DNA of 64,000 bases from Gavia stellata (Eukaryota > Chordata > Aves > Gaviiformes > Gaviidae): the NCBI RefSeq assembly GCF_030936135.1, contig NC_082613.1, positions 1,178,001 to 1,242,000 on the forward strand, in the 5' to 3' direction. Positions 15,201 to 26,624 of the stretch are shown here, in pieces. The translations under genes and the position numbers were made by a program. Under the pieces are notes generated by a model. That model was not told the origin of the DNA, did not search any database, and saw nothing but the letters and a program-made list of their open reading frames with translations. The first letter of the stretch is position 1. Each line of letters begins with the position of its first letter.

Positions 15201-17858
15201 GGGGAAACAGCACCGAAACCGGAGAGGAGCGCTGCCTGCTTGGAGCATTGTTCCGCAAATTTGCCATTGTCTCCACTCCCCTCCCAGCACCAGCCTCCCC
15301 GGGAAGCAGCTCAGTGCTAGAGCCACGGCTCTTCCTGGCGCCCAGAGGATGGAGCTCAGTGGAGCTGGGAGTGAGCAGTGTCGGCTCCACGGCACAGGGG
15401 AAGAAGGTGCCGATAAACTGTCAGCTCGGGCTTCTGGAGGGTCTGCAGAGACGCAGGCAAAGGGCCTCGAGCCTGCTCCAAGCTGCCGCTTGCCCTGCCT
15501 GCACAGCCCGCCTTTCCCAGGCCTGGGAAGGGGCAGGCAACAGAACCGCAGCCCCGGTGGGGAAGCCTGGCCCAGCTGGGGATGAATGGCACCTCCGCAC
15601 CCACGACCCCGCAGACTACAGCGAGCTCCAAGCAGGAGCACAGGGAGGTGCATGGAGGAGGAGCCAGGCCCGAGGTGTTTGGGGCCTGGCAGAAGCAGCC
15701 CACACCCCACGGGACCCGGCTGCAGTGGCCAGGCAGAGCCCCCAGCAGGCCCAGTGCCACCAGCCACCGGGACAGCAGGCCTGTGCCACCCAGCTGGGCT
15801 GCAGGCTCCTCACACCAGCTCCTGCCCACACCCACAGCTCCTGCACACACCCACCTGCACCCACAGATGGGCTCTGCTGGGGGCTCTCCCCCCTTCTCAC
15901 CCTGCTGTGGCTGCAGAGGGATTGATCCCATGGCCCCCCCAACTGCCTGGGCCCCTGCTGCACCTCGCCATCCCCACCCACTTCCCCCCCTGCCATCCCC
16001 ACCTGTGTCCTCTGTGCTGCACCCTGTTATCCCCACCCATGTCCCTGCTGCACCCTGCCACTCCCCCCAGCCCCAACCCGGCTCCATGACCCCCATGCCT
16101 CCAGACCTGCCCCAGCTGCAGCAGGTGGATGAGGCCCCACAACACCCCCATCCTGGTCCCCTGGCCCCCCGTATGCCTGTAACCCCTGTCCCCCCATACT
16201 CCCAGCCCCCCCATACATCCAGACCTGCCCCAGCTGCAGCAGGTGGACGAGGCCCTCAGCAGCCCCATCCCCACCCCCTGGTACCCCCATAACCCCCGTC
16301 CCCCCGTATCCCCGTACCTCCAGACCTGCCCCAGCTGCAGCAGGTGGATGAGGCCCTGCAGCAGCCCCATCCCCACCCCCTGGTACCCCCATAACCCCCG
16401 TCCCCCCGTATCCCCGTACCTCCAGACCTGCCCCAGCTGCAGCAGGTGGATGAGGCCCTCAGCAGCCCCATCCCCACCCCCTGGTACCCCCATAACCCCC
16501 GTCCCCCCGTATCCCCGTACCTCCAGACCTGCCCCAGCTGCAGCAGGTGGATGAGGCCCTCAGCAGCCCCATCCCCACCCCCTGGTACCCCCATAACCCC
16601 CGTCCCCCCGTATCCCCGTACCTCCAGACCTGCCCCAGCTGCAGCAGGTGGATGAGGCCCTCAGCAGCCCCATCCCCACCCCCTGGTACCCCCATAACCC
16701 CCGTCCCCCCGTATCCCCGTACCTCCAGACCTGCCCCAGCTGCAGCAGGTGGATGAGGCCCTCAGCAGCCCCATCCCCACCCCCTGGTACCCCCATAACC
16801 CCCGTCCCCCCGTATCCCCGTACCTCCAGACCTGCCCCAGCTGCAGCAGGTGGATGAGGCCCTCAGCAGCCCCATCCCCACCCCCTGGTACCCCCATAAC
16901 CCCCGTCCCCCCGTATCCCCGTACCTCCAGACCTGCCCCAGCTGCAGCAGGTGGATGAGGCCCTCAGCAGCCCCATCCCCACCCCCTGGTACCCCCATAA
17001 CCCCCGTCCCCCCGTATCCCCGTACCTCCAGACCTGCCCCAGCTGCAGCAGGTGGATGAGGCCCTCAGCAGCCCCATCCCCACCCCCTGGTACCCCCATA
17101 ACCCCCGTCCCCCCGTATCCCCGTACCTCCAGACCTGCCCCAGCTGCAGCAGGTGGATGAGGCCCTCAGCAGCCCCATCCCCACCCCCTGGTACCCCCAT
17201 AACCCCCGTCCCCCCGTATCCCCGTACCTCCAGACCTGCCCCAGCTGCAGCAGGTGGATGAGGCCCTCAGCAGCCCCATCCCCACCCCCTGGTACCCCCA
17301 TAACCCCCGTCCCCCCGTATCCCCGTACCTCCAGACCTGCCCCAGCTGCAGCAGGTGGATGAGGCCCTGCAGCAGCCCCATCCCCACCCCCTGGTACCCC
17401 CATAACCCCCGTCCCCCCGTATCCCCGTACCTCCAGACCTGCCCCAGCTGCAGCAGGTGGATGAGGCCCTGCAGCAGCCAGACGCAGAGGCGGCAGCAGC
17501 CGCGGGGGCCGCGGGCGCTGTCCTTGGTGCTGCCGGCGCTGTCCTTGGTGCTGGCGGCGAAGTCGTAGACGAACCACCTGAAGCTGAGCAGCTGCACCAC
17601 CAGCGAGGGCAGCAGCACGAAGAGCAGCGTCAGCCCGAACCACCACCGCTGCCCCCGCACGTAGTAGTGGGCCGCCAGCCACAGGTCCGAGGCGCCGTCC
17701 GCGAAGCAGACCAGGAGGGCGCAGAGCACCCAACAGCCGTCCCGCAGCCGGTACCGCCGCGCCGGGGGGGCCGCGCCGCCCGCCCGCCTCCCGCCGCCGT
17801 CCTCCGGGCTCTCCAGCCGCACGGCCGGGCCGCCGCCGCCGTCCGACTTCGCGGCCAT
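9279..17858 (-). CDS. XKR7: XK-related protein 7
   Basis: Three coding exons: 17431-17858, 10331-10530 and 9279-10231. Phases are consistent and give 526 residues (human about 579). It begins [10 protein letters not shown] and ends with EYETTV, like human XKR7. Family hallmarks are visible: the membrane segment [20 protein letters not shown] in exon 1, [20 protein letters not shown] in exon 2, and in exon 3 [20 protein letters not shown] plus the tail motif [20 protein letters not shown]. It is a polytopic membrane protein. XKR4/8/9 are caspase-activated phospholipid scramblases, but XKR7 has no established activity, so function is unknown. Exon 1 has short STKDSA repeats where human has a longer insert, which partly explains the smaller size. 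The exon 1 donor (GT at 17430-17429) is the first of a tandem series, described under the 101-bp repeat. Confidence 0.95.
10531..16088 (-). other. XKR7: XKR7 intron 1 with A/T-rich islands
   Basis: Most of this 6.9 kb intron is GC-rich. Islands of balanced, non-repetitive, A/T-richer sequence stand out at about 12590-12960, 13080-13330, 14080-14345 and 14560-14790. They contain homeobox-type TAAT/ATTA words, and CTTTGT-ATT-ACAAAG, an inverted pair of SOX-like half-sites, at 12923-12937. No coding exon was found. They resemble vertebrate conserved non-coding elements, which is inference from composition only. Confidence 0.4.
13648..13672 (+). repeat. G-run, potential G-quadruplex
   Basis: Two adjoining runs of nine or more guanines separated by a single C, within XKR7 intron 1 (on the strand opposite to XKR7 transcription). 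Confidence 0.7.
16089..17480. repeat. 101/102-bp minisatellite containing the XKR7 exon 1 splice donor
   Basis: Fourteen copies of a GGTGGATGAGG landmark occur at 16125, 16243, 16344, 16446, 16547, 16648, 16749, 16850, 16951, 17052, 17153, 17254, 17355 and 17457. The spacing is almost always 101 bp, 102 bp twice (16344-16446 and 17355-17457) and 118 bp once at the far end. From 16446 to about 17355 the copies look identical. Read on the minus strand, each unit holds about 49 nt equal to the end of XKR7 coding exon 1 (...CAGCTGGGGCAGGTCTGGAG). This is followed by the donor GTACGGGG and about 50 nt of G-rich intron. The copy at 17457 is the authentic exon end. The array sits at the exon 1/intron 1 border and probably varies in copy number. 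Confidence 0.97.
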
Positions 17859-18350
17859 GTTGTCGGGGGAGAGGAGGAGAAAGGAGGGAGCGGGAGAGAC
17901 TTCCGGAGGGAGGACGGCGCCGCCGAGCCCGCCCCGGCAGCGCCCGCCCCCGCCGGCCTCGCCCCGCGCCCGCCGGCCGGCACCCGCCGCCCGGCCCGGC
18001 CCCGCCGAGACACGCCCCGGCCGGCGCCGGCAGCCCCCGCCCGGCCCCCGCCGCTCCCCCTCCGGAAAGGGCAGCCGCCCCCCAGCCGCCACCGCGGGGT
18101 CCCGGGGGAGCGCACGGTACCGGTGGGCGCCTCCCTGCGCCCCCGCCGGGAAGGGCAACCGGCCCCTCCCCGTCGGTGTCGGTCCCGACCCCCGGGCTCC
18201 CCGCCGGCAAGGGCCGCCTGGCCCCCGCCGAGCTCCCGCCCGGTGCCAGCGGATGCCTCCCCGCACCCCGCCCCGCTCTGGGCAGAACCCCCCGGGGCAG
18301 AGGCCATGCTGTCCGGCCCCCCGCCACCCAGCTCGTCAAGGACCGGAGCT
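17859..18350 (-). promoter_or_regulatory. XKR7: CpG-rich 5' region of XKR7
   Basis: Very high CpG density directly upstream of the XKR7 ATG (many CGCC, GCCG and CCGG words), fading by about 18350. It is the likely XKR7 promoter and 5' UTR. No TATA box was identified and the transcription start is not known. Confidence 0.6.
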
Positions 18351-20404
18351 CCCTGGGCAGCTGCCGGGCGGCCTTGGGCTCCCCCGGCCCCGAGTCTCAG
18401 CCCAGGCAAGACCTGGCTCACAGGTCCGGCCCTGGAGAGGGGCGGTGTGAGCCCCACGCCGGCCTGGGCGGGGGGAGATGCTGCGGGTGCCTCTGCTCCC
18501 CCAGGGCCGGGGCAGGGCCACAGGCCACGGGGCTCCTGCCCGAGGCAGCCCGAGGGAGCCCCAGCAGGGACCTGCTGGGCAGGACCTGAGCTCTGCTTTG
18601 GAGGGAGAGCCCCGGCCTTGGGGAAGTCCCTGAGGAGCCGCGTGACCAGGCGAAGTGCCAAGGTCTCTGGGTGGACCTGGGGCACTGGGGTTTGGGTGCA
18701 CGTGCGCCCAGATGCTGCCCTGCTCCTCGGCTCTGCCCCACCATCTCTCCACCGTTTGTTGCCCATCCGAGTTCGGACGCAGCCCATCTGGCAGAGCCAG
18801 GCTGCCCCGGGCTGGCCGGCAGTGCGAGGGGCTGGTACCGCTGCAGGACATGTGCTTGCACGAGGAGCAGTGCTGTGCCAGCATCCCCAGCACTGCTGGG
18901 ACGGAAAAGGCTTTTTGCTCCATTGCAGCATGTCTCCAGGGAGGGTGATCACACGCAGGCAGCTGCCTCGTGAAGGCAGCTTCAGCCCCCAGCCCGGCCC
19001 AAAGGGATGCTCGCTGCATTTCAGCCCCCAAGGCTCAGCTCCGCGTGTCTGCTTGCGGAGGAGCCAGGCGCGTGGCTGGAGCCTGGCCCACGGTGAGCAC
19101 GCCGCAGCACGCAGCGAGGGGGAGCGTGTTTTATCCCAGGAAACACGGCCAACTTTCAAACTCCGCCTTGCAGAGCAGCAAGGGGGGAGCAGCGCAAACC
19201 CGGGGTGCATCTGGGTTCCTGGTGCACGAAACTGGGGGAGCAAGCTGGGGGGGAAGGCATTAGTCAGCACAAGGGAGCAGAGTCAGGCCCTCGGTGAGGC
19301 TCTCCCAGCACTGCATGTATTAGCATGGGTAATGAGACTTAAATACCTAACCTTGAGATGCTCCTGACAGATCCCCTCCACAAATGCCTGCCTGGGGGAG
19401 GGGATGCTCCCAGCATCCCAGAGCCAGAAGAAAGGAGCCTTTCATCCACTGCCGGTCAGGGCCAGAGCCCCTTCGGAGGACGGGCTCCACCGGGCAGAGC
19501 CCCCGCCAATGCCTGGCCAGCCCCAGCCCTCTCTGCGCTCAGTCCCTGGGGAGTCTCTGTCCTGGCTGGGCAATGGAGCAGAGCCGGTGCTGCCACGATG
19601 GTGGGCATGGCACCAGGGAGAGGGGACCTGGAAACCAGGGAGAGACAGACCCACCTTCCTTCACAGACCCTGAAACACCCCCTCTGCAACAGCAGTTAAA
19701 CATTCACAGCCTGAGAACACAGGAACCGTGGTTTGAAGTCTGATTTATCTTAACAACAGGCCCCAGCAGCCACAGGAAAAAAACGAGAGAGAAAAAAACC
19801 CTATAAACATCCTCGAAGCCTTCCGTGCAGCTGTCAGCAGGCAGGCAGGGAGGGTTTCTAGCTGCAGACATAAAAGTGCTGCAAGGAAGAAAAAGGAACA
19901 TGCTGAAACCAAACCCTGCTCTTTCCACAACAAAACACACGGCAAAGCAAAGCAGCCCTGGGCAGCGGGCGGCTGGCCGGTCCCTCTGACTGCCCGGTTC
20001 CCAGGAGGGCACGTAAACGTGCAGCTGGTCCAAATGGGCCTCCGGTCCCTGGACTGAGTCCAGCTTCCAAGCAAACGGCCTGCCCCCAGTGCTGGCTCCA
20101 GGAGGAGAAATCCGTCATGATTTGCGGCTGGCTCAGAGCTTGGCTGGGGGGAGGCCCGCGGAGCGCAGCACCAGCCGCCGCTCGCTGCCCTGCGAATGTT
20201 TTCCTGGTGCCTGTGGCTTTGTGATCCCTCCCGCCGCAGCAGACTCAGCGGCAGCCTCCCCCATGCCCGGGCTGGGCTGGGCCCCCCCTTCCTGGGGAGA
20301 GCGGCCCTGCCCCTCCACACAGCCCAACGTCCCTGGCAAAACCCTGCCTTCGTTGCACTGTCACTGGCAACTCGATGGTCACCATGCTTCCCTCTGCTGC
20401 TGTC

Positions 20405-20485
20405 AGGACACGGGCAGCCCATCCCCATCCCCGTCCTCATCCCAGTTCCAATCCCCATCCCGTTCCATCCCCATCCCCACCCTTC
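20405..20485 (+). repeat. Degenerate CCCATC/CCCGTTCC simple repeat
   Basis: Short run of CCCATCC-type words, about 80 bp, in the XKR7-PDRG1 intergenic region. Confidence 0.7.
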
Positions 20486-21338
20486 CCACACAGGCTTTGA
20501 AAGTGCTCCCTGCCCCTCGCCTCGCTGGGCAGCATGCGGGCTGCTGCGTAGTTGGTGGGAGAAGGTTTCCAGCCCACTGAAGGGGACGGTCACCACCCAG
20601 CCAGGCCACGCTTCCCCAGCACCACCTCCAGCTCCCAGCTCTGCAGCCAAACTCCGGTCTCAAGAGGCCGTATCTGTGCGTGTGTGGCAGGACAGACAGA
20701 TGGGGCTTTCACTGCCCACAGGGCTTTTTGTCACTGGTCTGAAAAATGTGTCCCTCTGGGAGGTGAATGTAGCTCCAGCTCCACTTAGGGTCCCAGCACG
20801 CGTCGTGAGAATCAAGCGCTCTTCTCTTCTGATCCCATCAAAGCAACAAGGGTCAGACGCTGCCTTCATGCCCGGCAGAAAGTGGAAGCCAATCACTCCG
20901 CGGTGGATGCTGCGGTGTGAGGCTGCAGGAGAAAAGCAGACCCACGTCCCGCATCCTGTCTCCCATGTCCCGTCCCATGTCTTGCATCCCTCTCTGCAGC
21001 CCATCCCGGTGCCTGTGTCCCGCTGGGACTCCACAGGAGCCAACCCTGAGAGGGTGGATGGGAAGCAGCTGGCCCCCAATCCAGTCTGTAGATCTCCAGC
21101 CAGCCGCGCCCACCGAAAAAGGAGCATTTTCCAGCCTTGGCATCCAGCCCCACTCTCGCTGCCTCCTTTGGTTGATGTCAGGAAAAAATCCAACCCAAGT
21201 GTGAATCACTCCCAGCCCGGCCAGGACGCTGTGCACAAGAGCTCGCTTCCACCGCTCCCATGGAAGCCGCCTTGTTTTAGCACAGGCTGCCGCGGACGGA
21301 GGAGCTCTCCCCAGTTAACTGTAACAAATGACTTTATG

Positions 21339-21388
21339 GGATTAGGGCCAGTAATCTTCCCATCTGGGTAATCTCCCTTAAGGGATTA
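21339..21388. promoter_or_regulatory. Cluster of TAATCT/GGATTA words (K50 homeodomain-like)
   Basis: Within 50 bp there are GGATTA (21339-21344), TAATCT (21352-21357), TAATCT (21369-21374) and GGATTA (21383-21388). The last two form a near-palindrome around TTAA. Such words match the OTX/CRX/PITX class of sites. A regulatory function is inference. Confidence 0.3.
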
Positions 21389-22679
21389 TTTGCCCACGGA
21401 AGTGTGGTGACCACCGACCAGCTGCCGCCTCACTCCCTCCATCCCTGTCCCCTGCGGTTCCTCTGCGGCCACCCCTGTCTCCGGCAGCCCGGATGTGCCA
21501 CAGCGCTGGGGGTCACCACACACCCTTTGGGGAGCTTCTCGCAAAGATGAGTCCCATGAAGGGCACGAGCCACCAGGCCAGGCCCCCCCCAGCTGCTTCT
21601 CCTCTCCCCCACCCCACGCTCCGTGCCTCAGGGATGTCACCGGGGCTCCCTCCCATAAAAGCACCAGTCCAAGACAGGCTGGAGATCCCTCCACCATCGG
21701 CGGGGAAGCAACGGTGTTACCGTCATCACGCAACACTGTCATTGCCAGGGATGCAGTCACGGCGTGGCCAGCTCTGCTGCTGGCAGGGACCCGGCAGCAC
21801 CAGCCGGAGGTTACGACCAGGGAGCAGCCCCGGCTGGGCACTGCCCTGCTGAGGGTCAGTCAGCGCTTTCTGGGCAAGTTGAGCGTGCAGAACCCCAGGC
21901 AAGCGTGCAGCGCGTCAGTACCAGGAAGCAACAGGAGCGGGACCAGCACCCGCACGGTGCCTGGGCTGGCGGGGGAGCAGGGCCGGTGTCTCTGAGCCAG
22001 GAACCAGCAGTTTTGGGGTTTCGGGGCTCTGCCCAGAGCAGGGACACGGGACACGGGACACAAAAACCCATGTCCCCCATTACCCACCAGCCCCGGGCGG
22101 GCTCCCAGGGCCCCCCTCCTCACACAGAGAGGGTCTGCCAGGCCTTGCCGTCAGTGCTGGGGTCTCCCTGCATCTCCCACACCTCATCTCTCTGTCTCCT
22201 CTTGCTCGCGGGCTGGGTGGGGTGGAAGGAGAGGATAAAAGCCATTTTGAGGGGTGATCCTTCCCCCTTCCCGTAGGCAGGGTCATTCAGGGCAGAAGGC
22301 CAATGTGGTGCCCTGGCAGAGCCCTGCGGCTGCCCTGAGCTTCCCTGGGGCTGGTCCCTGCCCGGCACAAGCCGGGGGGCACCGGGGCTGGCCGAGGGCG
22401 AGCCGAGCTGCCGGGACCACAGCCGGCTCCCCTCCCCGGGGACGGCAGGCCCTCGTCCACCGAGCTCTGGATGAGGCACCCAGCTGCACAAAATGAAATC
22501 TGAGGTCATCGCGCCGCGCTTTTAGTGCTCGTTATTGCGTTCTGGGGAGGAAGAGGGGACAGAAGGGCAACCTGATGCTCTGAGGAGCCCAGCTGCCTGA
22601 CACCCGCACCGTGCCAGAAAGCAGCGAGGAAGAGCAGGCAGAGGGGGGGCGGCTTGTGCCAAGGCATAAATAATTCACG

Positions 22680-23359
22680 CGCGTGGGGACCCGCGGCGCG
22701 GCGGGGGGGCTCTCAGCCCAGAGTCCCTCCCGGCTGCGGGGAGCTGGGCTTGGGGGGGGGCTGCTGGGCCGGGACCCCCCCGCCGGGGCGCAGGTGCCGG
22801 GGCTCGGCGCTGCGCGGCCGCACCGAAGGCTCCGTCCTTCTGCCGGGCGGCGAGTCCCCGCGGGGCCGGGGCCGGCCCGGGGCACGGAGCCAGGCCGGGG
22901 GTCCCCGGTGACGGCTGGTCCGCACCCGCGGAGGAGAGCCCACGCTCGCGCTGTGCCGCCACTGCTGTGGGCGGGCGCCTCCCTCCCTGCCCACGTCCAC
23001 TCGCGCCCCCTTCCTGCGGGCCCGGCCACGCGTGTTTTCAGACACGCGGCCCGCGGTAGCCAGCCCGGCGCCCCGGCTCGGTCCCCGCTAGCTCGGCCCG
23101 CAACGGGGTGACCGCAGCCCCGTGGGGTTTCCGAACCCGCGCGTGGGGCCGCGGCCCGTGGGGCCGCCTCGGGGGGCGACCGCCAGGGGGCGCGCTTCGA
23201 CGCGGCCCCTCCCGCCGCGGAACCCGCCTGCGCGGCTGCGGCTCCCGCCCGGCGGGGAGCGGCGGCGGACCCGCAGCGGAGCCGGACCCGACCCGCGGCG
23301 GACCCGGAGCCGGAGCCCACCCGGGCCGGACGCCGACGCGGAGCGGAGCCGGCAGCGCC
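22680..23359 (+). promoter_or_regulatory. PDRG1: CpG island and promoter of PDRG1
   Basis: Dense CpG sequence runs from about 22680 through PDRG1 exon 1 and into intron 1 (to about 23520). It is typical of a housekeeping promoter. No TATA box is evident near the start codon. Confidence 0.6.
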
Positions 23360-24700
23360 ATGGCGCGGGACCCGGCCTTCGTGCTGCGCTACCTGGCCGA
23401 GGTGGAGGAGCTGGCCGAGGACGTGCTGGCGGCGCGGCAGCAGGTACGGCCCGGCCTCGCCGCCGCCCCCCCCCCCCGGTAGCCCCCCGCGGGCCTTCCC
23501 CCCGCCCCCGGCAGCCCCGAGCCCCGTCTGCCTCTCCCCCGCTGCAGATCGTGGACCTGGACGTGAAGCGGAACCGGAACCGCGAGGCCCTGCGGGCGCT
23601 GCAGAAGGAGCCGGAGCCCGACGGTGAGGCCCGGGCCCGGCCGGCTGCGTCCGCCCCGAGCCCCACGGCCCGAGGAACGGCGGCGGGGCCGGGGAGTAAA
23701 GCTGCTCTGACAAAGCCTTTCCTTGTCCTCCTCTCCCCCCAGGCAAGGCCATGGTCTGCTTCGGGAACATGTTCATCGAGCTCCCAAAGGCACAGACCAA
23801 GGAGATGCTGCAGAAGGGTACGGCAGGCTGCCCGGGGGCTCGGTGTGCGCAGGCTTAGCCGCAGTAAGATTTTAGAAGAAAAACAGGGTTCTGTCCAGCG
23901 CCGGGCTTTGAAGTGCCCAAAACCTCCCGCCGGGCTTTGAAGTGCCCAAAGCCTCCCGCCAGCAGTCACAGGCGGATTCTGGCCATCGCTCGGCTGTCCC
24001 GGGCAGTGCCCCGGGAAGCACGTTGGGGCACGAAGCAACCTGGGGCTCAGCCCCGTGGGGGGTGGAGGGCAGGGTGGGACCCCGAGGCAGCTGGGGAAGA
24101 GCCCTCTCCTGCCCCCGGGGCCCAGGCTTCCGTGCCGAGCGTCCCGCGGGAGGTTCAGCTTGCACCGCAGAGCCCGCAGTCCTCATTACTCCTGTCCCGC
24201 TTATCTCAGACCAGGAACATCTGGATGAGGAGATAAACAACCTCCGGAAAGAGCTGCGCGTGAAGGTCAACCGCCTCTTCGAAGCTCAAGGTAAACGCTC
24301 CTGTTCTGGAACCTTCTCAGTATCTAGGAGCAGACGTCACGTGTCGGGAGGGTCCAGAAACTCCTGAGCTCTGTGCGTTCCTGCAGCTGCTTTGCCACTG
24401 GCTTTGCGATTCCTGCCCTGCTCCGGCAGTATTGTACGGCTCTTGGTGTGGAGCTGTCACCCGCCAGCGTGCTCAACGGGCTCCCACATCATGCCGGGGT
24501 GACCCCGCACCAGCTTCCAGGGCTGTCCCTGCCCTCCCTGCAGCCCCTTTAGAGTTTAACATGGACTGCTTCACTTATTCCGTAGCAAAATCATGATTTT
24601 TCTGTGTGTTCTCTCAGGTAAAGCTGAGCTGAAGGGATTTAACCTGAACCCCATGACTGCCGAGGAAATGAAGCTGATCAACCGCATCCTGGAGGGCTGA
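23360..24700 (+). CDS. PDRG1: PDRG1, prefoldin-like chaperone subunit
   Basis: Five exons: 23360-23443, 23548-23623, 23743-23817, 24210-24290 and 24618-24700. All junctions are GT-AG with matching phases. The product is 132 residues, against 133 in human. The order of conserved segments matches the orthologue: RYLAEVEELAEDVLA, IVDLDVKRNRNREALRALQK, MVCFGNMFIELP, KVNRLFEAQGK, ELKGFNLNPM. The protein is a beta-prefoldin-like small coiled-coil subunit, with helices at both ends flanking a hairpin around MVCFGNMF. In vertebrates it belongs to the prefoldin-like module of the R2TP/PAQosome complex that assembles RNA polymerases and PIKKs (family knowledge). It starts in a strong CpG island and is transcribed away from XKR7. 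Confidence 0.96.
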
Positions 24701-24985
24701 GGTGGCCGTGCCATTGTCACGGCACATATTCGGGCTGTCACCCTTGGAGCTCACACTGCAATAGCTGCAGCCTTTGGGGTCTGCAGGAGGACATCGGTGT
24801 GCCTGGAGCCCGCCTCGGGTGAGGTGCCTGGGAAGCGTTTGGCTCCTCAGCTACGACGCTGCAGTTTCCTTGGATCACGAACCCTTTCCTGCTCCTTGCT
24901 GCAGCCCGGGTGGCGGAGCTGCGCGGAGGCACGGGCTGGGAGGTAGCACTGGGCAAACGCCCGTGGCCGTGGTGGAAGCAGGTTT

Positions 24986-24991
24986 ATTAAA
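24986..24991 (+). promoter_or_regulatory. PDRG1: PDRG1 poly(A) signal (ATTAAA)
   Basis: ATTAAA lies about 285 nt after the PDRG1 stop and is followed within 40 nt by TG-rich sequence (TGTGTGTCTGTGTTCC), the usual downstream element arrangement. Confidence 0.65.
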
Positions 24992-25019
24992 ATCAGAGCA
25001 GCGGGGCATTCCTAACTCT

Positions 25020-26420
25020 GTGTGTCTGTGTTCCTTGTTGGGTTTTTATGCAAGCGCTTCTGGAGTTTGGCTTCAGAGCTGGTTCATTGTTGTGTCGGGA
25101 ACAGGAGTAGGAGGAGTTGGGAATCCACAGCGTGCCCGGAGCACAGAAGAGGAGTTATGCACGCCTCTGGTATTAAAACCAAGCCAAGCTATACATCTGA
25201 AGCACGTCAGGAATCTCTTTAAAGATGTGTAGGGAGGGACAGGAGGAGGCAGCATCCTCTTAGTCTCGCTGGGAAAACATCTTCTACCGTTAAGTTGGAA
25301 GTCAAGAGACCACAGAAACAAGGCTTTCAAAACTAGATGAAGGGATAAAATGTATGTATATTTAAAAAAGCAGCCCGAAGAGGGCTGAGCAGGAATAATC
25401 ACTGAGCCTGTCTTGTAGTAAAAGGACAATTGATTTAACTAGTAATGGTTTCTTCAAAGGTTTTAACATTTATTGGCTTCTACATTACCCTCCTTAGTCT
25501 GAACTTGCTACCCCAGCACAACTTGGTTAAGACCACAAGAAGATTTTTTAAAAATTCATCATAATTAGTAAGGGACTACAGTGAGTTTGATTTTCTTCTG
25601 TGTCTGGGTCCTGCCAAGCCCTTTCTTTTTGAACTTCTGTAAAGATATTTCTGGATAGAACTTTAAAAAATTTAAATGCAGCCCTTGTCCTTGTTTCTCT
25701 GGCTCTCAAGGTAGCTCACGCATTCTGTCAAACCTCGCACGCCTAACGCAAAGCTGGGCCCGTTCCCTCAACTCTTTTCCCTTCCGCAGCCTCTGCACAG
25801 CCACGCAGAACTGAACACAGCACCACCATCTTCCTGGCTCCCTGACCGCCTTCCAGCCTAACAGGTCAGAGCTGCCTCCTCCAAGCAGCCCGGCACTGCC
25901 TTCTCCAGTTCCACACACTCTTCAAATTACACAGAGTTCCAAAAAAATACCCTGTTTGAGGATCCATAAAACTGAGGTGTGATTTCTTTAAATCTAAAAA
26001 GCCAACTACCATTGCTTGATCAAAGTTTTAAAATTCTGTAGCTGCCGCCACATACCCTAAATGTTCAACTGCAAGAAGCGAGGCTGTCCCTTTCAGGCTT
26101 ATGTTTCAGACACACAGATTAAAAATAACATCAACTTACTACCTGGACCTTCTTGCCTGTGGCTTTTTCAGAAAATTGCATCTCTTCCGGAAGCGAGTGG
26201 CAGCACACAGAGCCAAGTCCCTGTGAGAGCCGCGCTCTTGCATAACCTGTGTAGCACAGCCAGTTGACGTCTCCGTCGCATGTGACGGCGAGGTTATTTT
26301 TACAGTATCATGGCAACAGGTTTTCTGCTCTGATATGCTTCCACAGTAGTAGCAGTAGGAGGATCAGGTGCCTGCCTTCCCTAAAAGCTTTGTTGTGCTG
26401 TGTGAAATGGGTTTAGCCCC
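25020..26420. other. Gap between convergent PDRG1 and TTLL9
   Basis: No gene found. Composition changes here from GC-rich to distinctly A/T-richer DNA that continues to about 34.8 kb. It probably includes the end of the former TTLL9 3' UTR. Confidence 0.5.
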
Positions 26421-26426
26421 TTTATT
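26421..26426 (-). promoter_or_regulatory. TTLL9: Possible poly(A) signal (AATAAA) of TTLL9
   Basis: AATAAA on the minus strand, about 200 nt beyond the stop codon of the terminal TTLL9-like exon. Confidence 0.4.
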
Positions 26427-26624
26427 TTCTCATGCTGTACAGAACTAAGCTCTGCGAGTGCAGATGGACAGCCGAGAAGCCAGCGTCCCTTGTGTCAGCC
26501 ATCACAAAATAGCTCATTCAAACCTATTGCAGCTTCCAAGGTGGGAAACCTTTAGAAGCAAGGCGGCCAGCGTCTTGTGCTGAGCCAGCAGTGTCCGGAG
26601 AGAAGTGGGAACTGCCACTGCACA

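Larger units (their letters stand above)
18351..22650. other. Intergenic region between XKR7 and PDRG1
   Basis: XKR7 and PDRG1 are divergent and this 4.3 kb separates their promoters. I see no exon with homology. It holds a short CCCATC-type simple repeat at about 20405-20485 and an A/T-rich patch at about 21315-21395 with four TAATCT/GGATTA words. Confidence 0.5.

Noticed and set aside
16089-17480. Regular repeats resembling a CRISPR-like array
   Set aside because: Units are directly adjoining and nearly identical throughout with no unique spacers, and each contains a piece of an XKR7 exon. This is a eukaryotic minisatellite.
17457-19367. 636-codon plus-strand open frame antisense to XKR7 exon 1
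   Set aside because: It is the complement of the XKR7 coding exon and its CpG island followed by unrelated intergenic DNA. It shows no codon-level or family evidence.
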